Part shown: positions 1 to 9,431 of the stretch, piece after piece
How the letters are laid out: each line of letters starts with the position of its first letter
Position numbering within the stretch: position 1 is the first letter of the stretch
Source of the DNA: Blastococcus sp. LR1
Lineage (GTDB): Bacteria; Actinomycetota; Actinomycetes; Mycobacteriales; Geodermatophilaceae
Direction: 5' to 3'
DNA length: 64,000 nucleotides
Assembly: GCF_020166105.1 (NCBI RefSeq)
Contig: NZ_JAIUJY010000002.1
Span: 310,001-374,000, forward strand
Notes under the pieces: generated by a model
The model's database searches: none
What the model saw: only the letters and a program-made list of their open reading frames with translations
Told to the model about the DNA's origin: nothing
Program-made: the position numbers and the translations under genes

Positions 1-1986
1 ATGGCGCACCGCGCCCCCAAGGGGTACCGGTACGGGCGGTGGCAGGGCGGGCCGGACCCGCTCGCCCCGCCCTACGACCTGGGCAACGCCGTCGACGAGA
101 TCGGCGACTCGGTGCTCGGCGGCAGCGGCGTCCGCGAGGCGCTGCGCGAGCTGCTGCGCCGCGGCGCCGAGGGCCGCCGCGGGCTGGACGAGCTGCGCCG
201 GGAGGTCCGCGACCGGCTGCGCAAGGCGCGGACCGCGGGCCGGATGGACGGGACGCTCCAGGAGGTGCGCGAGCTGCTCGACCGCGCCGTCGAGGCCGAG
301 CGGCGCGAGCTGTTCCCCGACCCGGACGACATGGCGCGGCTCAAGGAGGCCGAGCTCGACGCGCTGCCCGAGGACACCGCGGGCGCGGTCCGGTCGCTCA
401 AGGACTACGACTGGCGCTCGGCCGAGGCCCGGCAGGCCTACGAGCAGATCCAGGACCTGCTCCGCCGGGAGGTGCTCGACAGCTCCTTCGCATCGATGAA
501 GCAGGCGCTGGAGAACAGCTCGCCCGAGGATCTGCAGGCGGTCAAGGACATGGTCGCCGACCTGTCCCGGCTGGTCGACGCGCACAACCGCGGCGAGGAC
601 ACCGACCAGCAGTTCGCCGACTTCATGGAGCAGCACGGCCAGTTCTTCCCCGACCAGCCGGGGACGGTCGAGGAGCTGATCGACTCCCTCGCCCGCCGCG
701 CCGCCGCGCAGGAACGCATGATGGCCGGCCTCTCCCCCGAGCAGCGCGCGGAACTGGGCGAGCTGATGGCCCAGACCATGGAGGACATGGGGCTGGCCAG
801 CGAGATGAGCCACCTCTCCGACGCGCTCCGCCAGGCCCGGCCCGACCTCCCGTGGGGCCAGCGCGGCCAGGTGCCCGACGGCGAGCCGTCGCTCGGTCTG
901 GGTGACGCCACCAGCGCCGTCGCCGAGCTCGCCGACCTGGAGGCGCTGTCCAACCAGCTCTCCCAGGGATACGCCGGCGCCTCGCTGGCCGACGTCGACC
1001 AGGAGCTGCTGGAGCGCGCCCTGGGCCGCTCGGCCGCCGACGACCTCGCCGCACTCCGTGAGCTGGAGCGGGAACTCGAGCGACAGGGCTACCTGAACCG
1101 GACCGAGGGCAAGCTCGAGCTCTCGCCCAAGGCGGTGCGCCGGCTGGGCGCGACCGCGCTGCGCCGGGTGTTCGCCCAGCTCGACGCCACCGGCCGCGGT
1201 GAGCACGACGTCGCCGACGCAGGAGCCGCCGGGGAGCTCACCGGCAGCTCGCGCGAGTGGCGGTTCGGCGACGAGCAGCCGCTGGACGTCGTCCGCACGG
1301 TGAAGAACGCCGTCCTGCGCACGGCCTCCGAGCCGCGGGGTGAGGGGCAGCGGCGGGTGCGCATCGCCGTCGACGACTTCGAGGTGGTGGAGACCGAGCG
1401 GCGCACCGGCGCCGCCGTCGCCCTGCTCGTGGACCTCTCCTACTCGATGGCGCTGCGCGGCACGTGGGGCGCGGCGAAGTCGACGGCGATGGCGCTGCAC
1501 TCGCTGGTGACGACGAAGTTCCCGCAGGACGCGATCGAGATCATCGGCTTCTCCTCGACCGCCCAGGTGCTGCGTCCGGAGACCCTCGCCGAGCTGTCCG
1601 TCGACACGCTGCAGGGCACCAACCTGCAGCACGGCCTGATGCTCGCGCGGCGGTTCCTCGCCAGGCACAGGGACGCCGAGCCGGTGGTCCTGGTGGTCAC
1701 CGACGGCGAGCCCACCGCCCACCTGGAGGACGACGGGGCGCCGTTCTTCTGCTGGCCGCCGATGCCCGAGACCATCGCCCGCACGGTGGCCGAGGTCGAG
1801 CGGGTGGCGCGGTCCGGGGCGACTGTGAACGTCTTCGCCCTGGACCCCGACCCCGGCCTGGTGCACTTCGTCCACGACCTCACCCAGCGGGCGGGTGGCC
1901 GGGTGTTCCAGCCCGACGCCGACCGGCTGGGCGAGTACGTGGTCGCCGACTACCTGCGGACGAGGAAGGGGCGCCGATCTCGTTAG
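1..1986 (+). CDS. VWA domain protein
   Basis: This is a 661-aa protein with a C-terminal von Willebrand factor A domain. The MIDAS motif is visible: DLSYS at residues 478-482, a Thr at about 540 (GTNLQHG) and TDGE at 567-570. The first 400 residues are charged, helical and rich in Glu, Arg and Leu, with no signal peptide or membrane segment, so it is probably cytosolic. Relatives often sit beside a MoxR or Mg-chelatase-type AAA ATPase, which would lie outside the window here. The ATG at base 1 fits the family's usual N-terminus (a GYRYGRWxGGPDPLAPPYD-like opening), so the gene is probably complete, although the upstream edge cannot be checked. Its stop overlaps the convergent DUF2252 stop by a few bases. 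The exact function is unknown. Confidence 0.88.
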   Translation: MAHRAPKGYRYGRWQGGPDPLAPPYDLGNAVDEIGDSVLGGSGVREALRELLRRGAEGRRGLDELRREVRDRLRKARTAGRMDGTLQEVRELLDRAVEAERRELFPDPDDMARLKEAELDALPEDTAGAVRSLKDYDWRSAEARQAYEQIQDLLRREVLDSSFASMKQALENSSPEDLQAVKDMVADLSRLVDAHNRGEDTDQQFADFMEQHGQFFPDQPGTVEELIDSLARRAAAQERMMAGLSPEQRAELGELMAQTMEDMGLASEMSHLSDALRQARPDLPWGQRGQVPDGEPSLGLGDATSAVAELADLEALSNQLSQGYAGASLADVDQELLERALGRSAADDLAALRELERELERQGYLNRTEGKLELSPKAVRRLGATALRRVFAQLDATGRGEHDVADAGAAGELTGSSREWRFGDEQPLDVVRTVKNAVLRTASEPRGEGQRRVRIAVDDFEVVETERRTGAAVALLVDLSYSMALRGTWGAAKSTAMALHSLVTTKFPQDAIEIIGFSSTAQVLRPETLAELSVDTLQGTNLQHGLMLARRFLARHRDAEPVVLVVTDGEPTAHLEDDGAPFFCWPPMPETIARTVAEVERVARSGATVNVFALDPDPGLVHFVHDLTQRAGGRVFQPDADRLGEYVVADYLRTRKGRRSR

Positions 1987-3359
1987 TCGGCCGGCAGGGG
2001 GTGGGAGCCGCTGGAGCTGATGCCCGGGATCTGCCCGGCGCGGAAGGCGTTCACGAACAACCGGTGGTCCTCCTGCGTGCGCAGCGCGTAGGAGCGGGCG
2101 AACTCGACCAGGTCGGCGACGAACTCCTCGCGCCGGTCGCCGATCATCGCCGTGATCGCCTCCTCCGTCTGGAACGGCACCAGGGTGTGGTCGCTGTCGG
2201 CGTCCCCGACGCAGTGCAGCTTCGCCGTCGCCCGGCCGAGCTGGGCCATGACCGGGGCGATCTCGTCGGGCTCGGTGAGGTCCTCCCAGTCCAGGTCGAC
2301 CTCGTACGGCGAGAGCTCGGCGACGACGAACCCGCGGCCGTCGATCTCGGTGTAGCCCAGGAACTGCGACGCGTTGGCCTGCAGCGACCGCTGGCTCAGC
2401 GCCGTCCGGTGGCCCTCGTTCTCGAAGTAGGAACGGATCTCCGGATCGGGAACCACCCGGCTGGGAGCCGGCACGTTGCCCTGCTTCAGCGACAGCACGA
2501 CGTCGTTCTCCAGCGCCTGGTCGTAGCCCTCGAGCAGCACGTTGTACGCGGGCAGCCCGGCGCTGCCGATGCCGAAGCCACCGGTGCCGATCACGTCCTT
2601 GACGTCGTAGGTGACCTCCCGGCGGCGCTGGCCCGAAGGCACCGTCTCCCGGTAGCGCTCCAGCGCGGCGAGCACGCGGTCCCGCTCGGCGTCGTCGAGA
2701 CGGCGGTTGCGCGGCCGGTCGGCGAACCGCCGCTGGAAGTCCTCCACCACGGTCATCCGCTGCAGCAGCCCCAGCCGGGTGCGGGCCGTGGTCTCCAGGA
2801 TCACGTCGTGCACGGCGCCCTCGGTGTTGCCGGCGAGCAGCGCGAAGGAGCGGTCCTCGTCGGAGTACGTGAACGCCTCCACCTGGTCGAGGTAGGAATT
2901 CAGGTACAGCGACAGCAGGTCGGCGATGACGTCGTCCCCGAGCGCCTTGCGCCAGGCGAGCAGCGCGAAGCTCGCCGCGAATCGGCGCAGATCCCAGCTG
3001 ACGTGCCCCAGGTAGGCCTCGTCGAAGTCGTTGACGTCGAAGACGATCCGCCCGGCGCCGTCCATGTAGGTGCCGAAGTTCTCCGCATGGAGGTCGCCCT
3101 GGATCCACACGCGCGACGTCCGCTCGTCACTCCAGCGGTCCTCGATCGTCGCCATGTCCGCGTAGAACAGGGGCGCGCTGCCCCGGTAGAAGGCGAACGG
3201 ATCGGCCGCCATCTTCCGGAACTTGGTGCGGAAGGCGTCGGCGTCGGCGTCCATCAGCTCGCCGAACGCCTCCACCAGCACGTCGACGATGTGACGAGTT
3301 CGTCGGTCGTCATCGCCCGAAAGGGTCAGGTCCGCAGGAGAAGGGGCCACAGGTCGCAC
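1983..3359 (-). CDS. DUF2252 family protein
   Basis: The gene encodes 458 aa of the DUF2252 family, whose fold resembles aminoglycoside/choline kinases. Kinase-like signatures are visible: WIQGDLHAENFG (catalytic-loop-like, with Asp, His and Asn) followed by FDVNDFDEA, which resembles the metal-binding Asp segment. No signal peptide or membrane segment is seen. The substrate is not known for this family, so phosphotransferase activity is only an inference from the motifs. It converges on the VWA gene with overlapping stops and is divergent from the SGNH hydrolase across about 80 bases. It seems to be a single-gene transcript. Confidence 0.88.
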   Translation of the reverse strand: MRPVAPSPADLTLSGDDDRRTRHIVDVLVEAFGELMDADADAFRTKFRKMAADPFAFYRGSAPLFYADMATIEDRWSDERTSRVWIQGDLHAENFGTYMDGAGRIVFDVNDFDEAYLGHVSWDLRRFAASFALLAWRKALGDDVIADLLSLYLNSYLDQVEAFTYSDEDRSFALLAGNTEGAVHDVILETTARTRLGLLQRMTVVEDFQRRFADRPRNRRLDDAERDRVLAALERYRETVPSGQRRREVTYDVKDVIGTGGFGIGSAGLPAYNVLLEGYDQALENDVVLSLKQGNVPAPSRVVPDPEIRSYFENEGHRTALSQRSLQANASQFLGYTEIDGRGFVVAELSPYEVDLDWEDLTEPDEIAPVMAQLGRATAKLHCVGDADSDHTLVPFQTEEAITAMIGDRREEFVADLVEFARSYALRTQEDHRLFVNAFRAGQIPGISSSGSHPLPAD

Positions 3360-3439
3360 CGTAGGCGGCCGATAACGTCAGCAGGGCCACTGGGGCAACG
3401 AGCACCGGGGCGCCGACCAGCAGGGACGGAGGGACGACG

Positions 3440-4468
3440 ATGCGTACCGACACCGCCCGACTCCTCAGGACCGGCGCCGCCTACGGCGGGGGCAGCGTGA
3501 CCGTTGCCGGAGCCGCTCTCTTCGCCCTGCTGCGCGAAGAGGCCCGCGCCGCCCGCCGGACGGTCGAGGCCCACACCGACAGGAACGACCCGCCCTCGGG
3601 TGACGGCGTCTACGGGCGCGGTCGCACGAAGCCGATCGTGTTCACCGTGCTGGGCGACTCCAGCGCCGTGGGCCTCGGCGTCACCCGCGCCTCGCAGACC
3701 CCCGGAGTGCTGGTCGCCGCCGGGCTCGCCGAACTGGCCGAGCGCCCGGTCCGGCTGGTCCGCCTCGCCGTCACCGGAGCGCGCGCCGCGCACCTCGAGG
3801 CGCAGGTCGACCGCGCGCTCGCCGAGAAGCCCGCCGTCGCGCTCATCATGATCGGCGCCAACGACGTCACCAGCCGGACGCCGACCGCCGTCTCCGTCGG
3901 CCACCTCACCGACGCCGTCCGCCGGCTCACCGCGGCCGGCTGCGAGGTCGTCGTCGGCACCTGCCCGGACCTGGGCACCATCCGGCCCATCGCCCAGCCG
4001 CTGCGCACCCTGGCCCGCCGGTGGAGCCGGCAGATGGCCGCCGCCCAGACCATCGCGGTGGTCGAGGCCGGCGGGCGCACCGTCTCGCTCGGCTCGCTGC
4101 TCGGCCCGACGTTCGCCTCCGACCACGGCATGTTCAGCAACGACCAGTTCCACCCCAGCGCGTTCGGTTACGCCGCGGCCGCTGCCGTCCTGCTGCCGGC
4201 GGTGGCCGACGCCGTCGGCGTGTGGCCGGCCGGCACGGGCCGGGGGCTGCGTGCGCTGCGGAGCGAGTCCGTCCGGCCGGTGGCCCGCGCCGCCGCCCGG
4301 GCCGCGAGCCGGCCCGGCACCGAGGTCCAGGGCACCGAGGTCGCCGGCTCCGACACCGGCCCGCGGGGCCCCTGGGCGCTGCTGCGCCGTCCCCGGCCGA
4401 CCGACGTGCCCACGCCGGAAGAGGCCGAGCGCGCCGAGACCGAGGCGGAGCCCGCCGACCTGCACTGA
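3440..4468 (+). CDS. SGNH/GDSL-family hydrolase
   Basis: The product is a 342-aa SGNH-type esterase/lipase-like hydrolase. Block I is LGDSSAVGLG near residue 71 with the nucleophile Ser, block III is IGANDV, and the C-terminal block V is DQFHPS with the catalytic Asp/His. An N-terminal hydrophobic stretch at about residues 14-31 could be a membrane anchor or signal peptide. The last 80 residues are low-complexity, rich in Arg, Ala, Pro and Glu, and probably disordered. An AGGGACGGAGGGACG Shine-Dalgarno region precedes the ATG. Its natural substrate is unknown; cell-envelope lipid or acetyl-ester hydrolysis is plausible. Confidence 0.88.
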   Translation: MRTDTARLLRTGAAYGGGSVTVAGAALFALLREEARAARRTVEAHTDRNDPPSGDGVYGRGRTKPIVFTVLGDSSAVGLGVTRASQTPGVLVAAGLAELAERPVRLVRLAVTGARAAHLEAQVDRALAEKPAVALIMIGANDVTSRTPTAVSVGHLTDAVRRLTAAGCEVVVGTCPDLGTIRPIAQPLRTLARRWSRQMAAAQTIAVVEAGGRTVSLGSLLGPTFASDHGMFSNDQFHPSAFGYAAAAAVLLPAVADAVGVWPAGTGRGLRALRSESVRPVARAAARAASRPGTEVQGTEVAGSDTGPRGPWALLRRPRPTDVPTPEEAERAETEAEPADLH

Positions 4469-4597
4469 GGTAGTGACGCCGACCACACCGGGCGGGGGAT
4501 GCTCCGGTAGAGGGATGCGCCGCAGGTGTGCCGGGGTACTTTCCGAGATGACCGATGTCCGGCGCGCCGTGTCGGACCACCTCATCGTGGAGGACCC

Positions 4598-5818
4598 ATG
4601 CCCGAAGCCGTCATCGTCTCGACCGCGCGCTCGCCCATCGGCCGCGCCTTCAAGGGATCCCTCAAGGACATGCGGCCCGACGACCTCGCCGCCGCCGTCG
4701 TCCGCGCCGCCCTGGACAAGGTCCCCTCCCTGGACCCGCGCGACATCGACGACCTGATGCTCGGCTGCGGCCTCCCCGGCGGCGAGCAGGGCCACAACAT
4801 GGGCCGCGTCGTGAGCGTGCTGCTGGGCATGGACCACCTGCCCGGCACGACGATCACCCGCTACTGCTCCTCGTCGCTGCAGACCACCCGGATGGCGCTG
4901 CACGCCATCAAGGCCGGCGAGGGCGACGTGTTCATCTCCGCCGGCGTGGAGACCGTCTCGCGGTTCGTGAAGGGCAACAGCGACTCGCTGCCCGACACCC
5001 AGAACCCGTTCTTCACCGACGCGCAGGCGCGTGGCGCCAAGATCGCCGAGAGCGGCGCCGACTCGTGGGCCGACCCCCGTGACGACGGCCAGGTCCCTGA
5101 CATCTACATCTCCATGGGCCAGACCGCGGAGAACCTCGCGCTGCTCAAGGGCGTGACCCGCGCGGAGATGGACGAGTTCGCCGTCCGCAGCCAGAACCTG
5201 GCCGAGGAGTCCATCAACAACGGCTTCTGGGACCGCGAGATCGTCCCGATCACGCTGCCCGACGGCACCGTCGTCACCAAGGACGACGGCCCGCGGCCGG
5301 GCACCACCCTCGAGGGCATCTCCGGTCTCAAGCCGGTCTTCCGCCCCGACGGCCGGGTCACCGCCGGCAACGCCTGCCCGCTCAACGACGGCGCCTCCGC
5401 CGTGGTCATCATGAGCGACACCAAGGCCGCCGAGCTGGGCCTCACCCCGCTGGCCCGCGTGGTCTCGACCGCGGTCACCGGCCTCTCGCCGGAGATCATG
5501 GGCTACGGCCCGGTCGACGCCTCGAAGCTGGCGCTCAAGCGCGCCGGCATGACCATCGACGACATCGACCTCGTCGAGATCAACGAGGCGTTCGCCGCGC
5601 AGGTCATCCCGAGCTACCGCGACCTGAACATCGACATCGACAAGCTGAACGTGCACGGTGGCGCCATCGCCGTCGGGCACCCCTTCGGCAGCACCGGCGC
5701 CCGGATCACCGGCACGCTGATCAACGGCCTGCAGACCAAGGACAAGACCTTCGGCCTGGAGACGATGTGCGTGGGTGGCGGCATGGGCATGGCGATGGTG
5801 CTCGAGCGCCTCAGCTGA
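4598..5818 (+). CDS. acetyl-CoA C-acyltransferase (thiolase)
   Basis: This 406-aa enzyme belongs to the thiolase superfamily. It condenses or cleaves acyl-CoA and acetyl-CoA, in fatty-acid beta-oxidation or acetoacetyl-CoA formation. The catalytic triad is intact: Cys90 (YCSSSLQT), His361 (VGHPFGSTGAR) and Cys391 (CVGGGMGMA). The frame stays open 24 codons upstream, but the ATG at 4598 has a GTGGAGG ribosome-binding site six bases away and gives the family N-terminus (MPEAVIVSTARSPIG). It is likely monocistronic, with a strong bidirectional hairpin just downstream. Motifs alone do not decide between the degradative and biosynthetic types. Confidence 0.93.
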   Translation: MPEAVIVSTARSPIGRAFKGSLKDMRPDDLAAAVVRAALDKVPSLDPRDIDDLMLGCGLPGGEQGHNMGRVVSVLLGMDHLPGTTITRYCSSSLQTTRMALHAIKAGEGDVFISAGVETVSRFVKGNSDSLPDTQNPFFTDAQARGAKIAESGADSWADPRDDGQVPDIYISMGQTAENLALLKGVTRAEMDEFAVRSQNLAEESINNGFWDREIVPITLPDGTVVTKDDGPRPGTTLEGISGLKPVFRPDGRVTAGNACPLNDGASAVVIMSDTKAAELGLTPLARVVSTAVTGLSPEIMGYGPVDASKLALKRAGMTIDDIDLVEINEAFAAQVIPSYRDLNIDIDKLNVHGGAIAVGHPFGSTGARITGTLINGLQTKDKTFGLETMCVGGGMGMAMVLERLS

Positions 5819-5833
5819 TGCGCTGACGCAGGA

Positions 5834-5879
5834 ACGACAGTGGCCCGGCCCCCCGCGAGGGGGACCGGGCCACTGTCGT
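5834..5879. terminator. bidirectional terminator hairpin
   Basis: The arms 5834-5854 and 5859-5879 pair over 20 of 21 positions (one C/A mismatch) around a GCGA tetraloop. The hairpin lies between the convergent thiolase and YccA-like genes, so it probably serves both strands. There is no U-tract, as is usual in high-GC actinobacteria. Confidence 0.85.
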
Positions 5880-5891
5880 ATGCGCTGGCGC

Positions 5892-6755
5892 TCAGTCGTC
5901 CTGGAGGAACGACAGCAGGCGCAGGATCTCCATGTACAGCCAGATGACCGTGACCAGCAGGCCGAAGGCGATGTACCAGGCGAACTTCGCCGGGGCGCCG
6001 CGACGGATGGCCTCGTCGGCCATGTCGAAGTCGAGCAGCAGCGAGAACGCCGCCACACCGATCACGACGAGGCTGAAGATGATCGCCAGCGGGCCGCCGT
6101 CACGCAGACCCAGACCACCCTCGACGAAGAAGCCGGCCACGAGGTTCGCCACGACGAGGACCAGGACGCCGATGAGGGCGCCCATCATCCAGCGGGTGAA
6201 CTTCGGGGTCACGCGGATCGCGCCGGTCTTGTAGATCACCAGCATGCCCGCGAACACACCGAAGGTGCCGATCACCGCCTGCATCACGATGCCCGGGAAC
6301 ATCGAGTCGAAGGCCTCGCTGATCGCGCCGAGCGCGACACCGAAGAGGGCGCCGTAGGCGAGCGTCGCGACCGGGTTGGCGATCTGCTTGAAGCTGATGA
6401 CCAGACCGAGCACGAAGGCGACCAGCACCGCGGGGAGCGCGAGGCCCCAGGCCGCGTTGCCGGGCATCGCCCAGACCGCTGCGGCGGCCAGGACGGTCAC
6501 CAGGAACGAGATGCCGGTCTTGGTGACGACGTCGTCCATCGTCATGTACCGCGTCGCCGGGCTCGTGCCGTACGGCGACGGGGCGGAGTACTGGTCCTGC
6601 GGGGCCGGGGCGCCGTACTGGGGGGCGCCGTACTGGCCCGGGGCGCCGTACTGCGGCGCCCCGTACTGGGGCGCGTTGCCCCCACCGGCGTAGGGCTGGC
6701 CGGGGCCTGCGTTGTTGCCGAAGCCGCGGCTGAACGCCGGGTTCTTACTGGCCAT
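5892..6755 (-). CDS. Bax inhibitor-1/YccA family membrane protein
   Basis: The protein has 287 aa. The C-terminal two-thirds form a seven-helix integral membrane domain of the Bax-inhibitor-1/YccA type, and the C-terminus is charged (SFLQDD). The N-terminal 75-80 residues are a low-complexity Gly/Pro/Tyr/Gln tail with repeated PQYGAPGQYGAP units, probably disordered and cytosolic. Two in-frame ATGs lie six bases apart. I chose 6755 because GAGGAG ends six bases before it, whereas it abuts the upstream ATG. Bacterial members are linked to ion flux or to FtsH interaction, but the function here is not established. Transcription ends at the hairpin shared with the thiolase gene. Confidence 0.9.
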   Translation of the reverse strand: MASKNPAFSRGFGNNAGPGQPYAGGGNAPQYGAPQYGAPGQYGAPQYGAPAPQDQYSAPSPYGTSPATRYMTMDDVVTKTGISFLVTVLAAAAVWAMPGNAAWGLALPAVLVAFVLGLVISFKQIANPVATLAYGALFGVALGAISEAFDSMFPGIVMQAVIGTFGVFAGMLVIYKTGAIRVTPKFTRWMMGALIGVLVLVVANLVAGFFVEGGLGLRDGGPLAIIFSLVVIGVAAFSLLLDFDMADEAIRRGAPAKFAWYIAFGLLVTVIWLYMEILRLLSFLQDD

Positions 6756-6906
6756 CGTCATCTCCTCGAGAGGACTCGTCGGTCGTGGAGCCAACTTCGT
6801 GCACTCCACTCGGTCTGGTCAACGCCCGACACGCCGAAAGCGTTCCTGAGGGCCCAGGTTCCCTCGTGCGGGCCATGCGGGCGGACATGCGGGTCGACCT
6901 GCGTAC

Positions 6907-7200
6907 TCACGGTCGCGGGTTGGTGCGCTGCCAGCCCCGCTCGTCGCGGCGGGCACCCTGTGCCGCTCGGCACTTCCGGCAGACCAGCTGCACCTCCTCG
7001 GCGTGCCGCCCCGACTCCGGCTGGACGTCGGGCCACGGCACGTGCGGGAAGCGGGACAGCCGGGACCTGCTGAGCGCGAGCCCGCAGGCTGTCTCGTTGC
7101 GGCCCCGCTCCCAGGCGTGGACCTCCCCGGAGGGATAGCGGATCCCGTCGTCCGGGTCGGTCCACTGCCCGGTCGCCGCCACCGCGGCGTTGCGTGCCAT
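6907..7200 (-). CDS. small conserved-looking Cys-containing protein
   Basis: This is a 97-aa soluble protein with no signal peptide. It contains a CGLALSRSRL segment and a CRKC pair near residue 75, followed by many Arg and Trp residues. The spaced cysteines could bind a metal, but a third and fourth ligand are not certain. It has normal local codon use and a clear ATG. It lies downstream of the MMPL gene, separated by a hairpin. I recognise no named domain. The reading frame is well defined and I treat it as a real hypothetical protein. Confidence 0.65.
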   Translation of the reverse strand: MARNAAVAATGQWTDPDDGIRYPSGEVHAWERGRNETACGLALSRSRLSRFPHVPWPDVQPESGRHAEEVQLVCRKCRAAQGARRDERGWQRTNPRP

Positions 7201-7201
7201 G

Positions 7202-7239
7202 GGACGGGCCTACCCACCCTGCGGCGGTCAGGCCCGTCC
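7202..7239 (-). terminator. hairpin after the MMPL gene
   Basis: GGACGGGCCT (7202-7211) pairs perfectly with AGGCCCGTCC (7230-7239) around an 18-base loop. It lies 6 bases beyond the MMPL stop on the minus strand and before the small Cys-containing gene, so it is probably a terminator for the TetR-MMPL operon. Confidence 0.6.
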
Positions 7240-7245
7240 GGGGGC

Positions 7246-9426
7246 TCAGTTCTCGGCGGAGACCAGCTCGGGAGCCGCGTGGCGGCCGGTCGTCGACTTC
7301 TCCAGAGCCGAGCCCTCGACGTCGAGCACCGGCAGCCACTGCAGCCAGCGGGGCAGCCACCAGGCCTTCTCCCCCATCAGCGCCAGCGCGGCCGGGACGA
7401 GCACCATGCGGACGACGAAGGCGTCGAAGAGGATGCCGGCGGCGAGCGCGAAGGCGATCGACTTGATCGTCGCCTCACCGGCCGGCACGAACCCGGCGAA
7501 CACCGAGAACATGATCAGCGCGGCCGCGACGACGACGGGCGCCGCCTGGCGGAAGCCGGTGCGGATCGAGTCCAGCGGCGAGGCCCCGTGGCTGTGCGCC
7601 TCGTGCATCCGGGACACCAGGAAGATCTGGTAGTCCATCGCCAGGCCGAAGAGGATCCCGATCACGAGGATCGGCGTCAGGCTGATCAGCGGGCCGGTGC
7701 CGTCGAGGTTGACGACGTCGGCCAGCCAGCCCCACTGGAACACCGCGACGGTGGCGCCGAGCGAGGCGCCGACGGTGAGGACGAAGCCCAGGACGCCGAC
7801 CAGCGGCACCAGGATCGACCGGAAGACCAGCACCAGCAGGACCAGCGCCAGACCCACGACCAGACCGAGGTAGACCGGCAGCGCCTCGTCCAGGCTCTGC
7901 GCGACGTCCACGCTCACCGCGGTCGCACCGGTGACCGAGGCCTCGACGCCGCCGTCGAGGTCGGCCAGCTCGGCACGGAGGTCGGCGACCAGCTGCTCGG
8001 TCGCCGGGTCGGTCGGGCCGGACTCCGGGATGACGCTGAGCAGGGCTGCGGTGCCGTCGGCGTTGGGGGTCGGCGGGGTGACGGTGACGACGTCGTCGAC
8101 CTCGCTGATCGCGGCGGTGACGCCGGCGGCGACCTCGGCAGCGCCCTCGCCCTCGAACAGGACGGCGAGCGGGCCGTTGAAGCCCGGGCCGAAGCCGTCG
8201 GAGAGGAGCTGCTCGGCCCGCTCCTGGGTGCTGTCGGCCGCCGGCATCTGCACCAGCGTCGTCTGCATGGAGAAGAACGGGATCGAGAGCACGCCGAGGA
8301 CCACGATGCTCAGCAGCAGGCTGACGACGCGGTGGCGGGCGACGGCGGCGGCCCAGCCGGCGAGGAAGCCCCGGCCGATCGGTGCTCCACCGGGAGCCTC
8401 GGCGCGCTGCTTCTTCGGCAGCGCGCGGCGGCCGAAGAAGCTCAGCGCGGCCGGGACCAGGGTCAGGGCGACGAGGACGGCGACGACGATGGTCGCGGCG
8501 GCCGCGACACCCATCTGGGTCAGGAACGGGATGCCGACGACGAACAGGCCGGCCAGCGCGATGACCACGGTGAGGCCGGCGGTGACGACCGCCGACCCGG
8601 CGGTGCCCACGGCGGTGGAGATGGCCGTGCCGACGTCGGAGCCCTGGCGGAGCTCCTGCCGGTAGCGCGTGATGATGAAGAGCGCGTAGTCGATGCCCAC
8701 GGCCAGGCCGAGCATGGCGGCCAGCGTCGGGGTGGTCGAGGACAGGTCGGTGAACCCGGTGGCAATGGTGACGCCGAGGACGCCGATGCCGACTCCGACG
8801 GTCGCCGTCAGCAGGTTCATGCCGGCGACGGCGAGCGCCCCGTAGGTGATGGCGAGGACGAGCAGCGCGACGAGGACGCCGATCGCCTCGGAGGGCCCGC
8901 CGACGTGCGGCACCTCCTGGGTGGCCTCGCCGGCGGCCTCGACGGTGAAGCCGCTGTCGCGGGCGCCGTCGACGGCCTCGAGGAGCGCCTCCTGCTGGGC
9001 CGGGGTGACCTCTCCGGGAGCCGCGTCGTAGGTGACCGTGCTGTACGCGGTGTCCTGCTCCCGGTTGACCGAGGGTGCGGCGGGGTCCAGCGGGTTCGTC
9101 GCGGAGACCACGCCGGGCAGTTCCCCGAGCTCGGCGACCAGCTCACCGATCGCCGTCGCGCCCTCCGGCGTGGTCAGCGTCTGACCGTCCGGGGCGACGA
9201 CGACCACGCGTGCGGTCGCGCCCTCGCCCCCGGCGCCGAACTCGTCGCCGATCCGCTCGAGGGCGACGGTGGACTCCTGGCCCGGGATGGAGAAGCTGCT
9301 GGAGGTCTCACCGGCCAGGGTCACGGCGCCGACGCCGCCACCGGCGAGGACCGCCAGCCAGACGAGGACGACGGAGAGCCGGTGCCGGTGCGAGAACGCG
9401 CCGAGTCGGGACAACAGAAGAGCCAT
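7246..9426 (-). CDS. MMPL family RND transporter
   Basis: The product is a 726-aa inner-membrane exporter of the MMPL/RND superfamily. It has two repeats, each with one N-terminal helix, a large extracytoplasmic loop and a five- to six-helix bundle. The family signature of proton-relay helices is visible (GIDYALFIITRYRQE in repeat 1 and AMDYQIFLVSRMHE in repeat 2). Substrates in this family are lipids, siderophore-like molecules or drugs; which applies here is unknown. The start ATG at 9426 lies only five bases after the stop of the tetR gene, so the two are one operon and the regulator probably controls its own exporter. Confidence 0.93.
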   Translation of the reverse strand: MALLLSRLGAFSHRHRLSVVLVWLAVLAGGGVGAVTLAGETSSSFSIPGQESTVALERIGDEFGAGGEGATARVVVVAPDGQTLTTPEGATAIGELVAELGELPGVVSATNPLDPAAPSVNREQDTAYSTVTYDAAPGEVTPAQQEALLEAVDGARDSGFTVEAAGEATQEVPHVGGPSEAIGVLVALLVLAITYGALAVAGMNLLTATVGVGIGVLGVTIATGFTDLSSTTPTLAAMLGLAVGIDYALFIITRYRQELRQGSDVGTAISTAVGTAGSAVVTAGLTVVIALAGLFVVGIPFLTQMGVAAAATIVVAVLVALTLVPAALSFFGRRALPKKQRAEAPGGAPIGRGFLAGWAAAVARHRVVSLLLSIVVLGVLSIPFFSMQTTLVQMPAADSTQERAEQLLSDGFGPGFNGPLAVLFEGEGAAEVAAGVTAAISEVDDVVTVTPPTPNADGTAALLSVIPESGPTDPATEQLVADLRAELADLDGGVEASVTGATAVSVDVAQSLDEALPVYLGLVVGLALVLLVLVFRSILVPLVGVLGFVLTVGASLGATVAVFQWGWLADVVNLDGTGPLISLTPILVIGILFGLAMDYQIFLVSRMHEAHSHGASPLDSIRTGFRQAAPVVVAAALIMFSVFAGFVPAGEATIKSIAFALAAGILFDAFVVRMVLVPAALALMGEKAWWLPRWLQWLPVLDVEGSALEKSTTGRHAAPELVSAEN

Positions 9427-9431
9427 GCTGG

